DNA of 33,354 nt from an uncultured Muribaculaceae bacterium. GTDB taxonomy: Bacteria > Bacteroidota > Bacteroidia > Bacteroidales > Muribaculaceae. Positions 22,970 through 33,354 of this stretch are shown here, in pieces. Position numbers and translations under genes: made by a program. The notes beneath the pieces were generated by a model. That model was not told the origin of the DNA. It made no database searches and worked only from the letters and a program-made list of their open reading frames with translations. Location: NCBI GenBank assembly GCA_910587075.1, contig CAJUKE010000031.1, positions 1 to 33,354 on the forward strand. Reading direction: 5' to 3'. Every line of letters begins with the position of its first letter. Position 1 is the stretch's first letter.

Positions 22970-23290
22970 ATGGAAAACTTCGACTTTGAAAAACGGGCAG
23001 TCCCCTCGCCCTACACCGTGCCCGACGGCTTCTTCGACCAGATGGAGGAGCGCCTCGCCTCGCGTGTCGCGGAACAGCGCCCGAAAACTACCCGCGTCCT
23101 CCCCTTCCGTCTGCGCTACGCTGCTGCCGCGGTGGTCGCCATAGCCATCGGTTCGGTCGCGCTGATGCGCCCACCGGCCACCGAAAGCGACAATTTCGAC
23201 GATATAGCCCGGGTGTTCCAGCAGATGTCGCCCGACGACCAGTATTCGATGCTGGAATCCTACCAGGATGATATATTTATGAACGACTGA
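22970..23290 (+). CDS. Putative single-span membrane anti-sigma protein (106 aa)
   Basis: The product starts MENFDFEKRAVPSPYTVPDG, a motif common at the N-terminus of short Bacteroidetes proteins encoded just after ECF sigma genes (the PYxVPxGFF...L pattern). A single membrane segment lies at about 49-66 (RYAAAAVVAIAIGSVALM), preceded by basic residues, which places the N-terminus in the cytoplasm. The periplasmic tail is short and acidic (SYQDDIFMND). It starts 38 bases after the sigma gene, and its stop overlaps the next ATG (TGATG). There is no zinc-binding HxxxCxxC motif, so anti-sigma function rests on position and topology. Confidence 0.65.
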   Translation: MENFDFEKRAVPSPYTVPDGFFDQMEERLASRVAEQRPKTTRVLPFRLRYAAAAVVAIAIGSVALMRPPATESDNFDDIARVFQQMSPDDQYSMLESYQDDIFMND

Positions 23291-23784
23291 TGTTTGACTC
23301 CGCCATGAACCGATACCTTCGCCATACCCTGCTGCTCGCGGCACTGTTGTGCGCCTTTTGCCTCACCGCCCAGCCCAAGAAAGGCCAGAGACCGAAAAGT
23401 TCCAAAACCGAAATGGCTCAGAAACAGGCAACCCGCATCGCCGACGAACTCGAATTCGCCAACGAGACCCGCGACCGCTTCATCGCGACCTTCGTCAACT
23501 GCCAGCAGGAGATGTGGAATCTCCGACCCGGACACGCCGACCGCAAGCGCGAGCAGGCGATGACCGACGCGCAGACCGACAGCCTCATCCGCGCACGGTT
23601 CGACCACTCGCAGCGCACCCTCGACACCCGCCGCAAGTATTACAACGAATACCGCAAATTCCTCACACCGCGGCAGATAAACCGCGTATACGAGCTTGAG
23701 CGCAAAATAATGAGGCAGATCAACAACAACTGCGGCGCCGCGAAGAAGCCCGCGTCATCAACCCATAAAGCTCCGAAGAGTTAG
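23290..23784 (+). CDS. Spy/CpxP-like periplasmic protein (164 aa)
   Basis: The ATG at 23290 overlaps the previous stop; the ATG at 23305 (MNRYLRHTLLLAALLCAFCL) gives an equally good signal peptide. The hydrophobic core LLLAALLCAFCLTA is followed by a cleavage-like site near AQPK. The mature protein is highly charged and helical, ending in YNEYRKFLTPRQINRVYELE, which has the LTxxQ-type motif of Spy/CpxP periplasmic chaperones and metal-stress sensors. As third gene after an ECF sigma and a membrane protein it is probably a stress sensor or chaperone of that pathway. Its stop overlaps that of the convergent GNAT gene by four bases. Confidence 0.72.
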   Translation: MFDSAMNRYLRHTLLLAALLCAFCLTAQPKKGQRPKSSKTEMAQKQATRIADELEFANETRDRFIATFVNCQQEMWNLRPGHADRKREQAMTDAQTDSLIRARFDHSQRTLDTRRKYYNEYRKFLTPRQINRVYELERKIMRQINNNCGAAKKPASSTHKAPKS

Positions 23785-24635
23785 AGCAAACGGCGCATAC
23801 CGTATTGCGACAACCCTTCCTCGAACCCAACCGCCTCAAGGAACCGACGCGGCGCGTCGCACTGCCTCTCGACATTCAGCACCTTGACCGCTGCTGACCG
23901 CGCCCGGCCTACGGCTGACGCGAGAAGCGCCGTCGCGATACCCCGGCGACGATGGTCGTGCCGAACGGCTATGCGTGCCACGTCGCCCGTAATAGGGTCC
24001 AACACACAGCATCCAACCGGCTCCGACCCCGAATACGCGGCGAGGAACACCAGCCCCCCGGCACCCCTCATCAACGACTCCCCGCTGTTTTGCCATGACG
24101 GGGCGAAATCGCCGAAATCAGGCAACCCAGCGAAAACCTCGGGAGCTATCTCCTTTATAATTACATCCCGCGGCTTCGGCTTATCGAACCGCAGACTCCC
24201 CGTTTGCTGCCGGAAACAATCATATTCGGCCACCACTTCGAACCCGGCTCGCTGGTATAACGCGATAGCCGGGGCATTGGAGGTAAGCACTTCAAGCAGG
24301 TACTGCCTAACCCCGGCATCGCGGAGCAGCGGGAGCGAGTACTCGAACAGCCTTCCGGCAAGCCCCTCGCCACGATACCCGGGGAGTATACCCGTGCCGC
24401 AGTCGTAACCCGACAGAACGCCCTCATACGGGCCAAATCCATTTAACACAAACGACACAATCCTGTCGCCGTCAAAAGCCGCTGCTGACAATGCGGCGTC
24501 AAAACCGCGGCGTTCAAGCATCGACTCAACCTCGCGGCGGTCAAACCCTACGGCGTAATCGCCGAAAGCGCCCTGGAAGGCATCCAACACCCGCTCTAAT
24601 GGAGTGTCGGCAAGCGTTTTGAACTCAATCTCCAT
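23781..24635 (-). CDS. Tandem-domain GNAT N-acetyltransferase (284 aa)
   Basis: Two GNAT folds lie in one chain. The first (about 1-145) has GTGILPGYRGEGLAGRLFEY with the acetyl-CoA pyrophosphate loop (R/Q-x-x-G-x-G/A pattern) and LEVLTSNAPAIALYQRAGFE. The second (about 160-284) has VARIAVRHDHRRRGIATALL and LNVERQCDAPRRFLEAVGFE. Both acetyl-CoA loops look intact. The substrate cannot be predicted. It starts inside the end of the RimJ/RimL-like gene (11-base overlap), so the two GNAT genes form an operon read on the minus strand. Confidence 0.85.
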   Translation of the reverse strand: MEIEFKTLADTPLERVLDAFQGAFGDYAVGFDRREVESMLERRGFDAALSAAAFDGDRIVSFVLNGFGPYEGVLSGYDCGTGILPGYRGEGLAGRLFEYSLPLLRDAGVRQYLLEVLTSNAPAIALYQRAGFEVVAEYDCFRQQTGSLRFDKPKPRDVIIKEIAPEVFAGLPDFGDFAPSWQNSGESLMRGAGGLVFLAAYSGSEPVGCCVLDPITGDVARIAVRHDHRRRGIATALLASAVGRARSAAVKVLNVERQCDAPRRFLEAVGFEEGLSQYGMRRLL

Positions 24636-25164
24636 AATCCTCGTTATCTTTCACGAAAAACAATTCATCTATATCACCTTGACGTTCCGAATGGTCAAAC
24701 CTGAAACCGCACTTTTCGGCCACCCGTCTCGATTTGTCATTGAAAGCGTAACAGGATATCCAGGCACGACGCGCCCGCAGGTCGCCAAAGCAGTGCGCGA
24801 CCAACGCGTTCACCGCCTCGGGTATCAACCCCTTACCCCAATGGGGGCGACCGATCCAATAGCCAACCTCCACCTCCTCGTCGCCGGTTTTGACATTCGG
24901 GCGCGCTTCCGGGGGCACAATACCGCAGCATCCTACCGCCTCCCCGGACTCTTTCAGCACCACGGCGTAAGTACCCGGGGCGGAAAACACCGTCCGTATC
25001 ACCGCGAGGCTCACCTCCTCCGACTCGTGGGCGGGCCATCCCGCGGGATCGGCGACCGCCGCATCCGAAGCATACTTATATAGAGCCGCCGCGTCGCTTT
25101 CAAGCCACGGCCTGAGCTTCAGACGCTCCGTCTCAATCTCTTTCTTGAACACTAAATTTTCCAT
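24625..25164 (-). CDS. RimJ/RimL-type GNAT N-acetyltransferase (179 aa)
   Basis: The start is the ATG at 25164 (MENLVFKKEIETERLKLRPW); an in-frame TTG at 25191 lies in the promoter. The N-terminal ETERLKLRPWLESDAAALYK is the classic RimJ/RimL-family opening. EVEVGYWIGRPHWGKGLIPE supplies the acetyl-CoA loop, and AFNDKSRRVAEKCGFRFDHS is the usual late motif (N-x-x-S...EK-GF). Members acetylate ribosomal-protein N-termini, antibiotics or small molecules; nothing here narrows the choice. It leads a two-gene unit with the tandem GNAT gene. Confidence 0.88.
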   Translation of the reverse strand: MENLVFKKEIETERLKLRPWLESDAAALYKYASDAAVADPAGWPAHESEEVSLAVIRTVFSAPGTYAVVLKESGEAVGCCGIVPPEARPNVKTGDEEVEVGYWIGRPHWGKGLIPEAVNALVAHCFGDLRARRAWISCYAFNDKSRRVAEKCGFRFDHSERQGDIDELFFVKDNEDYGD

Positions 25165-25188
25165 ATTCGCAAAAACACAATGTGGCCG

Positions 25189-25196
25189 CAAATATA
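25189..25196 (-). promoter_or_regulatory. Putative -7 element for the GNAT pair
   Basis: The minus strand reads TATATTTG, an exact TAnnTTTG, 24 bases upstream of the ATG at 25164. It sits back to back with the plus-strand element at 25211. Confidence 0.5.
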
Positions 25197-25210
25197 GCGA
25201 TAATTTTTCC

Positions 25211-25218
25211 TAACTTCG
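25211..25218 (+). promoter_or_regulatory. Putative -7 element for the flavin reductase-like gene
   Basis: TAACTTCG followed by CGCCCATAAAC. Nearly the same string (TAACTTCGCGGCCATAAAC) occurs at 26006 before the ABC-F gene, supporting both as promoters. The leader would be about 95 bases and contains a CCTAAAC/GTTTAGG inverted repeat (25263-25288) of unknown use. Confidence 0.5.
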
Positions 25219-25321
25219 CGCCCATAAACGTTTCAGTAAATAAAGAATAATTAATATTACAGCCTAAACCATATTTCCCACGTTTAGGTTATTGATGTAA
25301 ACATACACTACTCAGCATATC

Positions 25322-25885
25322 ATGAAGAATTTCAAACCGAGGGCGTGGATGCTCCCCCAGCCCGTGATTATAATCGGCACTTACAACGCCGACGGCACCC
25401 CTAACGCGATGAACGCCGCCTGGAGCGGCCAGTGGGACGCCACCGAGATAATGATTTCAATGGGAGCGCACGCCACAACCGAGAATCTCAACCGCTGCGG
25501 CGACTTCACCGTGGCTTTCGCAACGAAGGACACAATGGTTGCCGCCGACTATGTGGGGCTCGTAAGCGCCAAAAAACACCCCCACAAGCTTGAAAACACT
25601 GGTTGGAAGAGCGTGAAAAGCGAGAATGTCAACGCCCCGGTGTTCGACTGCTTCCCCATGACGCTTGAGTGCCGCATCAAGGAAAAGCTCTATGAGTCGG
25701 AAACGGGCTACTACATAATAGCCGAGATACTCAACATCCTCTGCGACGAGAAGTATCTTGCCGACGACGGCAAACCAGATGTCGAGCGCATGAACCTCAT
25801 CACCTTCGACCCCGTACACGACGGCTACATCGCCCTCGGCGAGCGCGTAGGCAACGCCTTTTCCGACGGGAATAAGCTTAAATGA
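25322..25885 (+). CDS. Flavin reductase-like FMN-binding split-barrel protein (187 aa)
   Basis: The product opens MKNFKPRAWMLPQPVIIIGT and continues NADGTPNAMNAAWSGQWDAT, the typical N-terminal strand and FMN-contacting loop of the flavin reductase-like/flavoredoxin family. It then has TTENLNRCGDFTVAFA, matching the family's (T)-x-x-N-x-x-(G/S)-x-F-(V/T)-(V/I)-N/A pattern, and ALGERVGNAFSDG near the end. It probably binds FMN and takes part in NAD(P)H-linked electron transfer. It is monocistronic, with its own promoter and a strong terminator at 25958. Confidence 0.87.
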   Translation: MKNFKPRAWMLPQPVIIIGTYNADGTPNAMNAAWSGQWDATEIMISMGAHATTENLNRCGDFTVAFATKDTMVAADYVGLVSAKKHPHKLENTGWKSVKSENVNAPVFDCFPMTLECRIKEKLYESETGYYIIAEILNILCDEKYLADDGKPDVERMNLITFDPVHDGYIALGERVGNAFSDGNKLK

Positions 25886-25957
25886 CCAAGCCTCCGGCAT
25901 AAATGGCCGCGACCAACAACGCCACCGTGGTATTAACGTGGCATTAACTTACAAGAG

Positions 25958-26003
25958 TTCCCGACAGTTCGGCTTACTGATTGCTGAATTGTCGGGAATT
26001 TTT
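25958..26003 (+). terminator. Intrinsic terminator after the flavin reductase-like gene
   Basis: Arms TTCCCGACAGTTC (25958-25970) and GAATTGTCGGGAA (25986-25998) pair at 12 of 13 positions and are followed by TTTTT. The -7 element of the next gene lies immediately after the T tract. Confidence 0.85.
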
Positions 26004-26005
26004 GC

Positions 26006-26013
26006 TAACTTCG
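26006..26013 (+). promoter_or_regulatory. Putative -7 element for the ABC-F gene
   Basis: TAACTTCG, then CGGCCATAAAC, the same arrangement as at 25211. Transcription would start about 20 bases before the ATG at 26039. Confidence 0.5.
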
Positions 26014-26038
26014 CGGCCATAAACAGGATATAGAAAGA

Positions 26039-27658
26039 ATGATCTCGGTAAACAATTTAGGCATACAATTCGGTAAAAGAGTTCTCTTCCAGGACGTTAA
26101 TCTCAAATTCACCCCAGGCAACTGCTACGGTATCATCGGAGCCAACGGCGCGGGCAAGTCCACGCTCATGCGCATCCTCTCCGACCAGCTCTCACCCACC
26201 CACGGCTCCGTGTCGATGGGTCCCGGCGAGCGAATGAGCGTGCTCGAACAGGACCACTTCAAGTTTGACGACTGCACGGTGCTCAGCACGGTACTCCGCG
26301 GCCATACCGTCCTTTGGGACATTATGGAGGAGAAAGACGCCCTTTATGCCAAACCCGATTTCAGCGACGCCGACGGCATCCGCGCCTCCGAGCTTGAGGA
26401 GCGCTTCGCCGAGCTCGAAGGATGGAACGCCGAGGCCGACGCCGCCGCGCTCCTCTCCGGCCTGGGCATCAAGGAAGACCGCCACCAGATGCTTATGCGC
26501 GACCTCTCTGGTAACGAGAAGGTGCGCGTGCTCCTGGCCAAAGCCCTCTTCGGCAATCCCGACAACCTCCTGCTCGACGAGCCCACCAACGACCTCGACC
26601 TCGACACCGTGGCGTGGCTCGAAGACTATCTGTCGAAATTTGAGAACACGGTGCTCGTGGTCAGCCACGACCGCCACTTCCTCGACTCGGTGTGCACCCA
26701 CACCCTCGACATCGACTATAACAAGGTGACCCTCTTCGCCGGCAACTACTCCTTCTGGTACGAGTCGTCGCAGCTCGCCCTGCGCCAGCAACAGCAGCAG
26801 AACAAGAAGGCCGAGGAGAAGCGCAAGGAGCTTCTGGAGTTCATCCAGCGCTTCTCGGCCAACGTGGCCAAGTCGAAGCAGACCACCTCGCGTAAAAAGA
26901 TGCTCGAAAAGCTCAACATCGAGGAGATCCAGCCTTCGTCGCGCCGCTACCCGGGCATCATCTTCACCCCCGAGCGCGAGCCGGGCAACAAGATTCTGGA
27001 AGTCCACGGCCTCGCCGCCTCGGTCGATGGCGAAGTGCTCTTCAAGGATGTCAACTTCCAGGTTGAGAAAGGCGACAAGGTATGCTTCCTCAGCCGCGAC
27101 CCCCGCGCCATGACCGCCCTGTTCGAAATCATCTGCGGCGACCGCAAGCCCGACGCCGGCTCGTTTGACTGGGGCCAGACAATCACCACCGCCTACCTAC
27201 CGCTCGACAACAGCGCGTTCTTCAACACCGATATGAACCTTGTCGACTGGCTCTGCCAGTTCTCCAACGACTCTTCCGAGATCTACCTCAAAGGGTTCCT
27301 CGGCAAGATGCTCTTCTCCGGCGAAGAGGTGCTCAAGAAGGCTTCGGTACTCTCCGGCGGCGAGAAAATGCGTTGCATGATCGCCCGCATGATGCTCCGC
27401 AACGCCAACACCATGGTGCTCGACTCCCCCACCAACCACCTCGACCTGGAATCAATCCAGGCGTTCAACAACACCCTGCAGGCATTCAAGGGGAACATCC
27501 TTATGTCGAGCCATGACCACGAGTTCATCCAGACCGTCTGCAACCGCATAATCGAACTCACCCCCAACGGCATCATCGACAAGATGACCGAATACGACGA
27601 CTACATCACCGACGAGAAGGTAGCCGCCACCCGCGAACGCCTCTACGCCAACCAATAA
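26039..27658 (+). CDS. ABC-F family ATPase (YbiT-like, 539 aa) with a degenerate second ATPase domain
   Basis: Soluble protein with two ABC domains and no membrane part. Domain 1 is complete: Walker A GANGAGKST (34-42), signature LSGNE (156-160), Walker B with glutamate LLLDEPTND (177-184) and the H-loop VSHD (H210). A charged linker (about 245-300, QQQQQNKKAEEKRKELLEFI) matches the ABC-F interdomain arm. In domain 2 the P-loop position reads FLSRDPRAMTALFE (350-363), with no GxxGxGK[ST]. The signature LSGGE (438-442) remains, but the Walker B glutamate is serine (LDSPTNHLD, S463). ABC-F proteins act on ribosomes in translation quality control or antibiotic protection. I believe related Bacteroidetes proteins share the degenerate second site. 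Confidence 0.9.
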   Translation: MISVNNLGIQFGKRVLFQDVNLKFTPGNCYGIIGANGAGKSTLMRILSDQLSPTHGSVSMGPGERMSVLEQDHFKFDDCTVLSTVLRGHTVLWDIMEEKDALYAKPDFSDADGIRASELEERFAELEGWNAEADAAALLSGLGIKEDRHQMLMRDLSGNEKVRVLLAKALFGNPDNLLLDEPTNDLDLDTVAWLEDYLSKFENTVLVVSHDRHFLDSVCTHTLDIDYNKVTLFAGNYSFWYESSQLALRQQQQQNKKAEEKRKELLEFIQRFSANVAKSKQTTSRKKMLEKLNIEEIQPSSRRYPGIIFTPEREPGNKILEVHGLAASVDGEVLFKDVNFQVEKGDKVCFLSRDPRAMTALFEIICGDRKPDAGSFDWGQTITTAYLPLDNSAFFNTDMNLVDWLCQFSNDSSEIYLKGFLGKMLFSGEEVLKKASVLSGGEKMRCMIARMMLRNANTMVLDSPTNHLDLESIQAFNNTLQAFKGNILMSSHDHEFIQTVCNRIIELTPNGIIDKMTEYDDYITDEKVAATRERLYANQ

Positions 27659-27674
27659 CCACTGCTCCGAAAAA

Positions 27675-27968
27675 ATGGTAAAACACATTGTAATGTTCAA
27701 GCTTTCGGGCACTCGGCAGGAGCGCCTCGAAGTGGCAAACCGGTTCAAGGACGCGCTCCTGGCGCTTCCCGGCCAGATTGACGTGCTCGAATCCATGGAG
27801 GTCGGCATCAACGAGAACCCTGCCGAAGAGTGGGACGTCGTACTGACAGCCGTTGTGCCCTCGATGGCCGACGTGGCAGTTTACGCCAACCACCCGGCCC
27901 ATGTGGCGGCCGCCGGACTTCTCGCGGGCCACAAGGAAGCCCGCGGTTGCGTCGACTACGAGTTCTAA
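27675..27968 (+). CDS. Dabb (stress-responsive alpha/beta barrel) domain protein (97 aa)
   Basis: MVKHIVMFKLSGTRQERLEV gives the characteristic HIVMFK strand, with SMEVGINENPAEEWDVVLTA in the middle and VYANHPAHVAA near the end. This is the Dabb pattern (ferredoxin-like fold, usually a dimeric barrel, H-P-x-H motif). The biochemical role is unknown for most bacterial members. It starts 16 bases after the ABC-F stop and 40 bases before purL, so it may be co-transcribed with either. Confidence 0.85.
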   Translation: MVKHIVMFKLSGTRQERLEVANRFKDALLALPGQIDVLESMEVGINENPAEEWDVVLTAVVPSMADVAVYANHPAHVAAAGLLAGHKEARGCVDYEF

Positions 27969-28008
27969 CCAGACTAATTTACTCTCACACCATACCCATT
28001 TCCACACG

Positions 28009-31746
<3,738 letters not shown>

Positions 31747-31768
31747 GAACCATAACGACCACGCATCC

Positions 31769-31806
31769 CGGGGGCGCGCCGAAATTATCGGCGCGCCCCC
31801 GTCGTT
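31769..31806 (+). terminator. Intrinsic terminator after purL
   Basis: Perfect 14-base arms CGGGGGCGCGCCGA (31769-31782) and TCGGCGCGCCCCCG (31788-31801) enclose a five-base loop, followed by TCGTTTG. The stem is very strong; the T tract is short. Confidence 0.85.
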
Positions 31807-31886
31807 TGCCGAGCTGTCAGAGGTGGTATGAGTAGCTTTTTATGGTGATTTTTAGCTCTTTTTGCCAAAAATTGCCAAATTATTGC

Positions 31887-31894
31887 TATCTTTG
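31887..31894 (+). promoter_or_regulatory. -7 promoter element of etfBA
   Basis: TATCTTTG is an exact match to TAnnTTTG in an AT-rich stretch. A TTTG lies 22 bases upstream. Transcription would start near 31901, giving a leader of about 90 bases that includes the inverted repeat at 31912-31946. Confidence 0.65.
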
Positions 31895-31911
31895 TACCGA
31901 ATTTGTTCCAT

Positions 31912-31950
31912 AGAATATGGTTGATTATCTTTATTAACCATATTCTTTTG
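31912..31950 (+). repeat. Perfect 11-base inverted repeat in the etfBA leader
   Basis: AGAATATGGTT (31912-31922) and AACCATATTCT (31936-31946), with a 13-base AT-rich spacer, then TTTG. It lies just downstream of the predicted transcription start, so it could be an operator for a dimeric repressor or a weak attenuator hairpin with a short T tract. Confidence 0.6.
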
Positions 31951-31989
31951 TTGTGAAAATATAATAAATCATTCTTAATAGCTTAACTT

Positions 31990-32865
31990 ATGAGTTTAAA
32001 CATCATTGTTCTTGCAAAGCAGGTGCCCGACACCCGCAACGTAGGAAAAGATGCTATGAAAGAGGATGGAACCATCAACCGCGCCGCCCTTCCGGCGATC
32101 TTCAACCCTGAAGACCTCAACGCGCTTGAGCAGGCTCTCCGACTGAAAGAGAAACATCCCGGCTCGAAGGTGACCATGCTCACCATGGGCCTCCCCCGTG
32201 CCGCCGAAGTGGTCCGCGAAGGCATGTTCCGCGGCGCCGACGGCGGCATCGTGCTGACCGACCGCGCTCTCGGCGGCGCCGACACCCTGGCCACCTCTTA
32301 CTCGCTGGCACAGGCCGTGAAAAAAATCGGCGACTACGACGTGGTGTTCTGCGGACGCCAGGCTATCGACGGCGACACCGCCCAGGTTGGTCCCCAGATC
32401 GCCGAGAAGCTCGGCATCCCCCAGGTGACCTATGCCGAGGAGGTTATCGACCTTGCCGACGGCAAAATCACCGTTAAGCGCCGCCTCGAATCGGGCGTGG
32501 AGACCGTCAAGGCCCCCCTCCCCTGCGTAGTTACCGTCAACGGCTCGGCTCCCGACTGCCGTCCCCGCAACGCCAAGCGCGTCATGAAGTTCAAACGCGC
32601 CGTGTCCCCCTCGGAGCGCGCCGCCCTCACCCCCGAGCAGGCAGCCCTCGTCGAAGGTCGCGACGACCTCGAAATCAAGGAATGGGGCGCCGCTTTCGTA
32701 GAGGCTGACCCCGAACAGATCGGCATGCCCGGCTCCCCCACGAAGGTGAAGTCCATCGAGAACGTGGTGTTCACCGCCAAGGAGAGCCTCTGCCTCAACG
32801 GCACAGACGACGCCCAGATCGAGGAACTGGTTAAGGAACTCATCAAGAATCACACCATCGGTTAA
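31990..32865 (+). CDS. etfB: Electron transfer flavoprotein, beta subunit (FixA family)
   Basis: The 291-residue product starts MSLNIIVLAKQVPDTRNVGK, the standard EtfB/FixA opening. It has DLNALEQALRLKE, GADTLATSYSLAQAVKK, VVFCGRQAIDGDTAQVGPQI (the conserved DGDT-QVGP motif for AMP/flavin binding) and PCVVTVNGSAPDCRPRNAKR near 180-200. With EtfA it forms the soluble FAD heterodimer that carries electrons from acyl-CoA dehydrogenases or related flavoenzymes. It has its own promoter and leader hairpin and is followed 12 bases later by etfA. Confidence 0.95.
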   Translation: MSLNIIVLAKQVPDTRNVGKDAMKEDGTINRAALPAIFNPEDLNALEQALRLKEKHPGSKVTMLTMGLPRAAEVVREGMFRGADGGIVLTDRALGGADTLATSYSLAQAVKKIGDYDVVFCGRQAIDGDTAQVGPQIAEKLGIPQVTYAEEVIDLADGKITVKRRLESGVETVKAPLPCVVTVNGSAPDCRPRNAKRVMKFKRAVSPSERAALTPEQAALVEGRDDLEIKEWGAAFVEADPEQIGMPGSPTKVKSIENVVFTAKESLCLNGTDDAQIEELVKELIKNHTIG

Positions 32866-32877
32866 CTTTTGCTTAAT

Positions 32878-33354
32878 ATGGACCAGAACAATCTTATCGT
32901 ATATTGCGAGTTCGAGGATGGCAAAGTTGCCGATGTGAGCCTCGAACTGCTCACCAAAGGGCGCCAGCTCGCCTCCGAGCTCGGCGTGAAGCTCGAAGCC
33001 CTCGTCATCGGCGACAACCTCGACGGTGTTGAGGCGCAGATTTTTCCCTACGGGGCCGACGTGGTTTACAAGGTGGCCGACAAGCGCCTCTACCCCTACA
33101 CCTCTAACCCCCACGCCTCCGTACTCATCAACCTCTTCAAGGAAATCAAGCCCCAGATTTGCCTGATGGGCGCGACCTGCATCGGCCGCGACCTCGGCCC
33201 CCGCGTCTCCTCGGCGCTCCACTCCGGCCTCACCGCCGACTGTACCTCGCTGGTGATTGGCGACCACAAGGACCCCAAGACCGGCAAGGAGTACCAGAAC
33301 CTCCTCTATCAGATCCGTCCGGCATTCGGCGGCAACATCGTTGCCACGATCGTC
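32878..33354 (+). CDS. etfA: Electron transfer flavoprotein, alpha subunit (5' part; runs off the window)
   Basis: The ATG at 32878 opens MDQNNLIVYCEFEDGKVADV, with 159 codons visible. The N-terminal domain motifs are present: SLELLTKGRQLASELGVKLE, HASVLINLFKEIKPQICLMG, CIGRDLGPRVSSALHSGLTA (the R-D-L-PR-(S/A)--L--GL-AD motif) and LLYQIRPAFGGNIVATIV. The C-terminal FAD-binding domain lies beyond the window. It is co-transcribed with etfB. Confidence 0.95.
   Translation, partial: MDQNNLIVYCEFEDGKVADVSLELLTKGRQLASELGVKLEALVIGDNLDGVEAQIFPYGADVVYKVADKRLYPYTSNPHASVLINLFKEIKPQICLMGATCIGRDLGPRVSSALHSGLTADCTSLVIGDHKDPKTGKEYQNLLYQIRPAFGGNIVATIV

Noticed and set aside
26192..27007. Minus-strand open frame opposite the ABC-F gene
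   Set aside because: Leu/Val/Glu-rich shadow of the real coding frame, with no recognisable domain.
31996..33267. Long minus-strand open frame opposite etfBA
   Set aside because: It is antisense to two clear flavoprotein genes, and its composition is typical of a GC-rich shadow frame.

Overview
The window reads as Bacteroidales chromosome, most likely Muribaculaceae-like (order fairly secure, family tentative). The signs are several -7 elements of the Bacteroidetes TAnnTTTG/TAnnTTCG type, weak Shine-Dalgarno sequences, an UpxY/NusG-type antiterminator heading a polysaccharide operon, and a GC-rich housekeeping flank with Bacteroidetes-type PurL, ABC-F and EtfBA proteins.

Layout. (1) Positions 1-2.2 kb are accessory DNA: the start of a primase-like gene, two divergent small regulator genes, a small winged-helix-like gene between two terminator hairpins, and a stand-alone EVE/PUA-like protein. 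(2) Positions 2.3-20.3 kb hold one long minus-strand polysaccharide operon of 15 tightly spaced or overlapping genes, read from about 20.28 kb down to a strong terminator at 2.3 kb. It encodes an antiterminator, two Wzx flippases, two Wzy/WaaL-type membrane proteins, a pyruvyl transferase, an acetyltransferase and eight other glycosyltransferase genes (one of them a double glycosyltransferase). The promoter-proximal part (about 9.7-18.7 kb) is AT-rich; the distal part (2.4-9.7 kb) and the antiterminator gene are GC-richer. The locus therefore looks like two assembly modules placed under one antiterminated promoter. No initiating sugar-phosphate transferase, chain-length/export machinery or sugar-nucleotide synthesis gene is present, so those functions must come from elsewhere. 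(3) Positions 20.4-33.4 kb are a GC-rich backbone: a DXS-like transketolase, an ECF sigma/anti-sigma-like/Spy-like operon, two GNAT genes, a flavin reductase-like protein, an ABC-F ATPase, a Dabb protein, purL, etfB and the start of etfA.

The most striking item is the first gene of the polysaccharide operon (18828-20231). Its C-terminal half is a NusG-like antiterminator (NGN plus KOW). Its N-terminal half aligns, from memory of the family, with a Bacteroidetes tyrosine recombinase: an intact core-binding domain followed by a shrunken catalytic domain in which every catalytic position I can place is substituted. This looks like a domesticated recombinase fused to a capsule-type antiterminator. 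Other points of interest are a DXS-like enzyme lacking both phosphate-binding arginines, an ABC-F protein with a degenerate second ATPase domain, and an inverted repeat in the etfBA leader.
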